Shown here piece by piece: positions 52,380 through 61,205 of a DNA stretch of 64,000 bases. The stretch is from Halisarca cf. caerulea (taxonomy: Eukaryota > Porifera > Demospongiae > Chondrillida > Halisarcidae). Numbering within the stretch: position 1 is the stretch's first letter; each line of letters begins with the position of its first letter. The stretch lies in assembly GCA_963170055.1 (NCBI GenBank), contig CAUJGJ010000222.1, positions 1 to 64,000 of the forward strand. Direction: 5' to 3'. Made by a program: the position numbers and the translations under genes. Under the pieces are notes generated by a model. It ran no database searches. It was given only the letters and a program-made list of their open reading frames with translations, and was not told the origin of the DNA.

Positions 52380-53480
52380 TCGTGTGTGCCCACTGCGAAT
52401 GTGCATGGTGCTAGAACCAAATTTTCGTCTTAGAACCACCATATTCAACACTACACCAAAACGCCGACAGCACTTCAGAAACTTCATGCGTGTGCTCGGA
52501 AGGTGCATGGTGCTAGTACCAAATTTTGGTCTTAGAACCACGATATCAAACACTACACAAATACACCCACAACAGTTCAGACACTTCATGAGTGCCCACT
52601 GAGAATTTGCGTGGTGCTAGTGCCAAATTTTGGTCTTAGAACCAACATATCCAACACTACACAAATACGCCCACAGCAGTGCAGAAACTTCACATGTGCC
52701 CACTGGGAATGTGCGTGGTGCTATTGAGAAATATTGATTTTAGAACCAACATATTCAACACTACACAAATATGCACACAGCACATCAGAAACTTCATGTG
52801 TGTCCACTGAGAATGTGCGAGGTGCTAGTACCATATATTGGCCTCAGAACCACCATATCGAACACTGCACAAAAACACCCACAGCACTTCAGAAACTTTA
52901 TGCGTGTGCACTGGGAATGTGCATGGTGCTAGTGCAAAATATTGGTCTTAGAACCACGATATCAAACACTACACAAATACACTCACAGCAGTTCAGAAAC
53001 TTCATATGTGTAAACTGAGAATTTGCGTGGTGCTAGTGCCAAATTTTGATCTTAGAACCACCATATCCAACTCTACACAAATACGCCCACAGCAGTTCAG
53101 AAACTTAATGTGCTTCCACTTGGAATGTGCATGGTGCTAATGCCAAAGATTTGTATTAGCACCAGCATATCCAATAGTACACAAAAACGCCCACAGCACT
53201 TCAGAAACTTCATGCGTGTGCACAGGGAATGTGCATGGTGCTAGTGCCAAATTTTGGTCTTAGAACCACCATATCCAAAACTACACAAATACACTCTCAG
53301 ACACTTCAGAAACTTCATGTGTGTGCACAGGGAATGTGAATGGTGCTAGTACCAAATTTTTGTCTTAGAACCACCATATCCAACACTACAGAAGTACACC
53401 CGCAGCAATTCAGAAAGTTCACGTGTGCCCACTGGGAATGTGCGTGGTGCTAGTGCCAAATTTTGGTCTTAGAACCACCA
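52380..53480 (+). repeat. Block E left segment, echoed at 61.4-64.0 kb
   Basis: Three stretches here recur in the same order further on: 52,380-52,690 matches about 61,440-61,750 (offset about 9,060); 52,690-52,950 matches about 62,064-62,325 (offset 9,374); and 52,950-53,480 matches about 63,460-64,000 (offset about 10,519). Shared rare strings include CCCACTGCGAATGTGC, CTCGGAAGGTGCATGG, GCTATTGA-AAATATTG, CATATATTGG, CAAAGATTTGTAT and CAGAAGTACACCCGCAG. The distant copy has additional monomers between the stretches. Confidence 0.7.
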
Positions 53481-53620
53481 TATCCAACACTACACAAATA
53501 CGCCCACAGCAGTGCAGAAACTTAATGTGCTTCCACTAGGAATGTGCATGGTGCTAATGCCAAAGATTTGTATTAGCACCAGCATATCCAATAGTACACA
53601 AAAACGCCCACAGCACTTCA
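53085..53620 (+). repeat. 417-bp (4-monomer) repeat in block E
   Basis: The monomer containing GCTAATGCCAAAGATTTG and CCAATAGTACAC stands at 53,144 and 53,561, offset 417 bp. The following CATGCGTGTGCACA-GGGAATG monomer is present after both. Confidence 0.6.
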
Positions 53621-54849
53621 GAAACTTCATGCGTGTGCACAAGGGAATGTGCATGGTGCTAGTACCAAATTTTGGTCTTAGAACCACCATATCCAACACT
53701 ACAAAAGTACACCCTAAGCAATTAAGAAACTTCACGTGTGCCCACGTGGAATGTGCGTGGTACTAGTGCCAAATTTTGGTCTTAGAACCGCCATATTCAA
53801 CACTACACAAACACGCCCACAGCACGTCAGAAACGTCTTGCGTGTGTACTGGGAAGGTGCATGGTGTTAGTACCAAGTTTTAGTCTTAGAACCACCACAT
53901 CAAACACTACACAAATACACCCACAGCACTTCAGAAACTTCATGTGTGTTCACTGAGAATGTGCGTGGTGCTAGTGCCAAATTTTGGTCTTAGAACCACC
54001 ATATCCAACTCTACACAAATACGCCCACAGCAGTTCAGAAACTTAATGTTCTTGCACTAGGAATGTGCGTGGTGCTAATGCCAAAGATTTGTATATGCAC
54101 CATCATATCCAAAATTACACAAAAATGCCCACAGCACTTCAGAATCTTCATGCGTGTGCACTGGGAATGTGCATGGTGCTAGTGCCAAATTTTGGTCTTA
54201 GAACCACCATATCCAACACTACACAAAAACGCGCACAGCACTTCAGAAACTTCATGCGTGTGTACTGGGAATGTGCGTGGTGCTAGTGCCAAATTTTGGT
54301 CTTAGAACCATCATATCCAACTCTACACAAATACGACCGCAGCAGTGCAGAAACTTACTGTGCTTCTACTAGGAATGTGCATGGTGCTAATGGCAAATAT
54401 TTGTATTAGCACCATCATATCCAATAGTACACAAAAACGCCCACAGCACTTCAGAAACTTCATGCGAGTGCACAGTGAATGTGCATGGTGCTAGTGCCAA
54501 ATTTTGGTCTTAGAACCACCATATCTAAAACTACACAAATACATCCACAGACACTTCAGAAACTTCATGTGTGTCCACAAGGAATGTGAATGGTGCTAGT
54601 GCCAAATTTTGGTCTTAGAACCACCATATCAAACACTACACAAAAACGCCCACAGCACTTCAGAAACTTCATGCGTGTGTACTGGGAATGTGCGTGGTGC
54701 TAGTGCCAAATTTTGGTCTTAGAACCACCATTTCAAACACTACACAAATACACTCACAGCAGTTCAGAAACTTAATGTGCTTCCACTTGGAATGTGCATG
54801 GTGCTAATGCCAAATTTTGGTATTAACACCAGCATATCCAATAGTACAC

Positions 54850-57800
54850 AAAAACGCCCACAGCACTTCAGAAACTTCATACGTGTGCACAGGGAATGTC
54901 CATGGTGCTAGTGCCAAATTTTGGTCTTAGAACCACCATATCCAAAACTACACAAATACACCCACAGACACTTCAGAAACTTCACGTGTGTGCACAGGGA
55001 ATGTGAATGGTGCTAGTGCCAAATTTTGCTCTTAGAACCACCATATTCAACACTACACAAAAACGCCCACAGCACTTCAGAAACTTCATGCGTGTTTATT
55101 GGGAATGTGCATGGTGCTAATGCCAAATTTTGGTCTTAGAACCACCATATCCAACACTACACAAATACGCCCACAGCAGTTCAGAAACTTAATGTGCTTG
55201 CACTAGGAAAGTGCGTGGTGCTAATGCCAAAGATTTGTATTAGCACCATCATATCCAATATTACACAAAAATGCCCACAGCACTTCAGAAACTTCATGTG
55301 TGTGCACAGGGAATGTGAATGGTGCTAGTGCCAAATTTTGGTCTTAGAACCACCATATTCAACACTACACAAAAACGCCCACAGCACTTCAGAAACTTCA
55401 TGCGTGTGTACTGGGAATGTGCGTGGTGCTAGTGCCAAATTTTGGTCTTAGAACCACCATATCCAACACTACACAAATACGCCCGCAGCAGTGCAGAAAC
55501 TTACTGTGCTTCTACTAGGAATGTGCATGGTGCTAATGGCAAATATTTGTATTAGCACCAGCATATCCAATAGTACACAAAAACGCCCACAGCACTTCAG
55601 AAACTTCATGCGAGTGCACAGTGAATGTGCATGGTGCTAGTGCCAAATTTTGGTCTTAGAACCACCATATCATAAACTACACAAATACACCCACAGACAC
55701 TTCAGAAACTTCATGTGTGTCCACAAGGAATGTGAATGGTGCTAGTGCCAAATTTTGGTCTTAGAACCATTATATTCAACACTACACAAAAACGCCCACA
55801 GCACTTCAGAAACTTCATGCGTGTGTACTGGGAATGTGCATAGTGCTAGTGCCAAATATTGGTCTTAGAACCACCATATCCAACACTACACAAAAACGCT
55901 CACAGACACTTCAGAAACTTCATGTGTGTGCACAGGGAATGTGCATGGTGCTTGTAGAAAATTTTAGTCTTAGAACCACCATATCAAACACTACACAAAT
56001 ACACCCACAGCACTTCAGAAACTTCATGTGTGTTCACTGAGAATGTGCGTGGTGTTAGTGCCAAATTTTAGTCTTAAAACCACCATATCCAACTCTACAC
56101 AAATACGCCCACAGCACTTCAGAAACTTAATGTTCTTGCACTAGGAATGTGCGTGGTGCTAATGCCAAATATTTGTATTAGCACCATCATATCCAATATT
56201 ACACAAAAACGCCCACAGCACTTCAGAAACTTCATGCGTGTGCACAGGGAATGTGCATGGTGCTAGTGCCAAATTTTGGTCTTAGAACCACCATATCCAA
56301 AACTACACAAATACACCCACAGACACTTCAGAAACTTCACGTGTGTGCACAGGGAATGTGAATGGTGCTAGTGCAAAATTTTGCTCTTAGAACCACCATA
56401 TTCAACACTACACAAAAACGCCCACAGCACTTCAGAAACTTCATGCGTGTTTATTGGGAATGTGCATGGTGCTAATGCCAAATTTTGGTCTTAGAACCAC
56501 CATATCCAACACTACACAAATACGCCCACAGCAGTTCAGAAACTTAATGTGCTTGCACTAGGAAAGTGCGTGGTGCTAATGCCAAAGATTTGTATTAGCA
56601 CTATCATATCCAATATTACACAAAAATGCCCACAGCACTTCAGAAACTTCATGTGTGTGCACTGGGAATGTGCATGGTGCTAGTGCCAAATTTTCGTCTT
56701 AGAACCACCATATTCAACACTACACAAAAACGCCCACAGCACTTCAGAAACTTCATGCGTGTGTACTGGGAATGTGCGTGGTGCTAGTGCCAAATTTTGA
56801 TCTTAGAACCATCATATCCAACACTACACAAATACGTCCGCAGCAGTGCAGAAACTTACTGTGCTTCTACTAGGAATGTGCATGGTGCTAATGGCAAATA
56901 TTTGTATTATCACCAGCATATCCAATAGTACACAAAAACGCCCACAGCACTTCAGAAACTTCATGCGAGTGCACAGGGAATGCGCATGGTGCTAGTGCCA
57001 AATTTTGGTCTTAGAACCACCATATCCAAAACTACACAAATACACCCACAGACACTTCAGAAACTTCATGTGTGTCCACAAGGAATGTGAATGGTGCTAG
57101 TGCCAAATTTTGGTCTTAGAACCATTATATTCAACACTACACAAAAACGCCCACAGCACTTCAGAAACTTCATGCGTGTGTACTGGGAATGTGCATAGTG
57201 CTAGTGCCAAATATTGGTCTTAGAACCACCATATCCAACACTACACAAAAACGCTCACAGACACTTCAGAAACTTCATGTGTGTGCATAGGGAATGTGCA
57301 TGGTGCTTGTAGAAAATTTTAGTCTTAGAACCACCATATCAAACACTACACAAATACACCCACAGCACTTCAGAAACTTCATGTGTGTTCACTGAGAATG
57401 TGCGTGGTGTTAGTGCCAAATTTTAGTCTTAAAACCACCATATCCAACTCTACACAAATACGCCCACAGCACTTCAGAAACTTAATGTTCTTGCACTAGG
57501 AATGTGCGTGGTGCTAATGCCAAATATTTGTATTAGCACCATCATATCCAATATTACACAAAAACGCCCACAGCACTTCAGAAACTTCATGCGTGTGCAC
57601 AGGGAATGTGCATGGTGCTAGTGCCAAATTTTGGTCTTAGAACCACCATATCCAAAACTACACAAATACACCCACAGACACTTCAGAAACTTCACGTGTG
57701 TGCACAGGGAATGTGAATGGTGCTAGTGCAAAATTTTGCTCTTAGAACCACCATATTCAACACTACACAAAAACGCCCACAGCACTTCAGAAACTTCATG

Positions 57801-58755
57801 CGTGTTTATTGGGAATGTGCATGGTGCTAATGCCAAATTTTGGTCTTAGAACCACCATATCCAACACTACACAAATACGCCCACAGCAGTTCAGAAACTT
57901 AATGTGCTTGCACTAGGAAAGTGCGTGGTGCTAATGCCAAAGATTTGTATTAGCACTATCATATCCAATATTACACAAAAATGCCCACAGCACTTCAGAA
58001 ACTTCATGTGTGTGCACTGGGAATGTGCATGGTGCTAGTGCCAAATTTTCGTCTTAGAACCACCATATTCAACACTACACAAAAACGCCCACAGCACTTC
58101 AGAAACTTCATGCGTGTGTACTGGGAATGTGCGTGGTGCTAGTGCCAAATTTTGATCTTAGAACCATCATATCCAACACTACACAAATACGTCCGCAGCA
58201 GTGCAGAAACTTACTGTGCTTCTACTAGGAATGTGCATGGTGCTAATGGCAAATATTTGTATTATCACCAGCATATCCAATAGTACACAAAAACGCCCAC
58301 AGCACTTCAGAAACTTCATGCGAGTGCACAGGGAATGCGCATGGTGCTAGTGCCAAATTTTGGTCTTAGAACCACCATATCCAAAACTACACAAATACAC
58401 CCACAGACACTTCAGAAACTTCATGTGTGTCCACAAGGATTGTGAATGGTGCTAGTGCCAAATTTTGGTCTTAGAACCATTATATTCAACACTACACAAA
58501 AACGCCCACAGCACTTCAGAAACTTCATGCGTGTGTACTGGGAATGTGCATAGTGCTAGTGCCAAATATTGGTCTTAGAACCACCATATCCAACACTACA
58601 CAAAAACGCTCACAGACACTTCAGAAACTTCATGTGTGTGCACAGGGAATATGCATGGTGCTTGTAGAATGTTTTAGTCTTAGAACCACCATATCAAACA
58701 CTACACAAATACACCCACAGCACTTCAGAAACTTCATGTGTGTTCACTGAGAATG
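54850..58755 (+). repeat. 1,355-bp (13-monomer) higher-order repeat, nearly three copies
   Basis: Copies at about 54,850-56,204, 56,205-57,559 and 57,560-58,755 (last one partial). CGTGTTTATTGGGAATG occurs at 55,091, 56,446 and 57,801, exactly 1,355 bp apart. The unit is 13 x 104 plus 3 because of extra-base monomers such as CACAGACACTTCAG. Copies 2 and 3 are nearly identical, with single differences such as AAGGATTGTG near 58,436 and GGGAATATGC near 58,646. Copy 1 is more diverged. Confidence 0.85.
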
Positions 58756-60002
58756 TGCGTGGTGCTAGTGCAAATTTTGGTCTTAGAACCACCATATCCA
58801 ACTCTACACAAATACACCCACAGCAGTTCAGAAACTTCATGTGTGTTCACTGAGAATGTGCGTGGTGCTAGGGCCAAATTTTCGTCTTAGAAACACCATA
58901 TCCAACCCTACAAAAATACCTCCACAGCAGTTCAGAAACTTAATGTTCTTGCACTAGGAATGTGCGTGGTGCTAATGCCAAATATTTGTATTAGCACCAT
59001 CATATCCAATATTACACAAAAATGCCTACAACACTTCAGAAACTTCATGTGTGTCCACAGGGAATGTGAATGGTGCTAGTTCCAAATTTTGGTCTTAGAA
59101 CCACCATATCCAACAATACACAAAAACGCCCACAGACACTTCAGAAACTTCATGTGTGTCCACAGGGAATGTGAATGGTGCTAGTGCCAAATTTTGGTCT
59201 TAGAACAACCATATTCAACACTACACAAATACACCCACAGCAGTTCAGAAACTTTGCGTGCCCACTGAGAATGTGCATGGTTCTAGTGCCAAATTTTAGT
59301 CTTAGAACCACCATATTCAACACTACACAAAAACGCCCACAGCACATCAGAAACTTCATGCGTGTGTACTGGGAATGTGCATGGTGCTAGTGCCAAATAT
59401 TGGTCTTAGAACCACCATATCCAACACTACACAAAAACGCCCACAGCAGTGCAGAAACTTAATGTGCTTCCACTAGGAATGTGCATGGTGCTAATGTCAA
59501 ATATTTGTATTAGCACCAGCATATCCAATAGTACACAAAAACGCACACAGCACTTCAGAAACTTCATGCGTGTGCACAGTGAATGTGCATGGTGCTAGTG
59601 CCAAATTTTGGTCTTAGAACCACCATATCCAAAACTACACAAATACACCCACAGACACTTCAGAAACTTCATGCGTGTGTACCGGGAATGTGCATGGTGC
59701 TAGTGCCAAATATTGGTCTTAGAACCACCATATCAAACACTACACAAAAACGCCCACAGACACTTCAGAAACTTCATGTGTGTGCACAGGGAATGTGTAT
59801 GGTGCTAGTTGCAAATTTTGGTCTTAGAACCACGATATCAAACACTACACAAATACACCCACAGCAGTCCAGAAACTTCATGTGTGTCCACTGAGAATGT
59901 GCGTGGTGTTAGTGCCAAATTTTGGTCTTAGATTCACCATATCCAACACTACACAAAAACGCCCACAGCAGTTCAGAAACTTAATGTGCTTCAACTAGGA
60001 AT

Positions 60003-61205
60003 GTGCGTGGTGCTAGTAGCAAATTTTGGTCTTCCAACCACCATATCAAACACTACACAAATACACCCACGGAAATTCAGAAACTTCATGCGTGCCCACT
60101 GGGAATGTGCGTGGTGCTATTGACAAATATTGGTTTTAGAACCACCATATTCAACACTACACAAATATGCCCACACCACTTCATAAACTTCATGTGTGTC
60201 TACTGGGAATGTGCGAGGAGCTTGGTCCAAATATTTGTCTCAGAGTCACCATATCGAACACTACACAAATACACCCACAGCACTTCAGAAACTTCATGCG
60301 TGTGCAATGGGAATGTGCATGGTGCTAGTGTCAAATTTCGGTATTAGCACCAGCATATTCATCACTACACAAATACGTCCGCAGAAGTTCAGAAACTTCA
60401 TTTGTGTCCACTGAGAATGTGCCTGGTGCTAGTGCCAAATTTTGGTCTTAGAACCACCATATCCAACACTACACAAAAACGCCCACAGCAGTTCAGAAAC
60501 TTAATGTGCTTCAACTAGGAATGTGCGTCGTGCTAATGCCAAATATTCGTATTAGCACCATCATATCTAATAGTACACAAAAACGCCCACAGCACTTCAG
60601 AAACTTCATGCGTGTGCACAGGGAATGTGCATGGTGCTAGTGCCAAATTTTGGTCTTAGAACCACTATATCGAAAACTACACAAATACACCCACAGACAC
60701 TTCAGAAACTTCATGTGTGTGCACAGGGAATGTGCATGGTGCTAGTAGCAAATTTTGGTCTTCCAACCACCATATCAAACACTACACAAATACACCCACA
60801 GAAATTCAGAAACTTCATGCGTGCCCACTGGGAATGTGCGTGGTACTATTGCCAAATATTGGTCTTAGAACCACCATATTCAACACTACACAAATATGCC
60901 CACACCACTTCATAAACTTCATGTGTGTCCACTGGGAATGTGCGAGGTGCTTGGTCCAAATATTTGTCTCAGAGCCACCATATCGAACACTACACAAATA
61001 CACTCACAGCACTTCAGAAACTTCATGCGTGTGCACTGGGAATGTGCATGGTGCTAGTGTCAAATTTGGGTATTAGCACCAGCATATTCATCACTACACA
61101 AATACGTCCGCAGAAGTTCAGAAACTTCATTTGTGTCCACTGAGAATGTGCCTGGTGCTAGTGCCAAATTTTGGTCTTAGAACCACCATATCCAACACTA
61201 CACAA
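60003..61205 (+). repeat. 729-bp (7-monomer) tandem duplication in block E
   Basis: GCTAGTAGC followed by AAATTTTGGTCTTCCAACC begins at about 60,012 and 60,741, offset 729 bp. The following markers are shared: GAAATTCAGAAAC, GCTATTG-CAAATATTGG, CACACCACTTCATAAAC, GTGCGAGG-GCTTGGTCC, CAGAGYCACC, GTGTCAAATTT, ACGTCCGCAGAAGTTCAG and GTGCCTGGTGC. The second copy is cut off near 61,205. Confidence 0.8.

Noticed and set aside
60717..61076. Longest open frame in the window (119 codons) in block E
   Set aside because: It spans about three and a half monomers, and its sequence is just the repeat read through shifting phases. A related open frame (114 codons) in the neighbouring 729-bp copy is ended by different substitutions, which is not what selection on a protein would leave.
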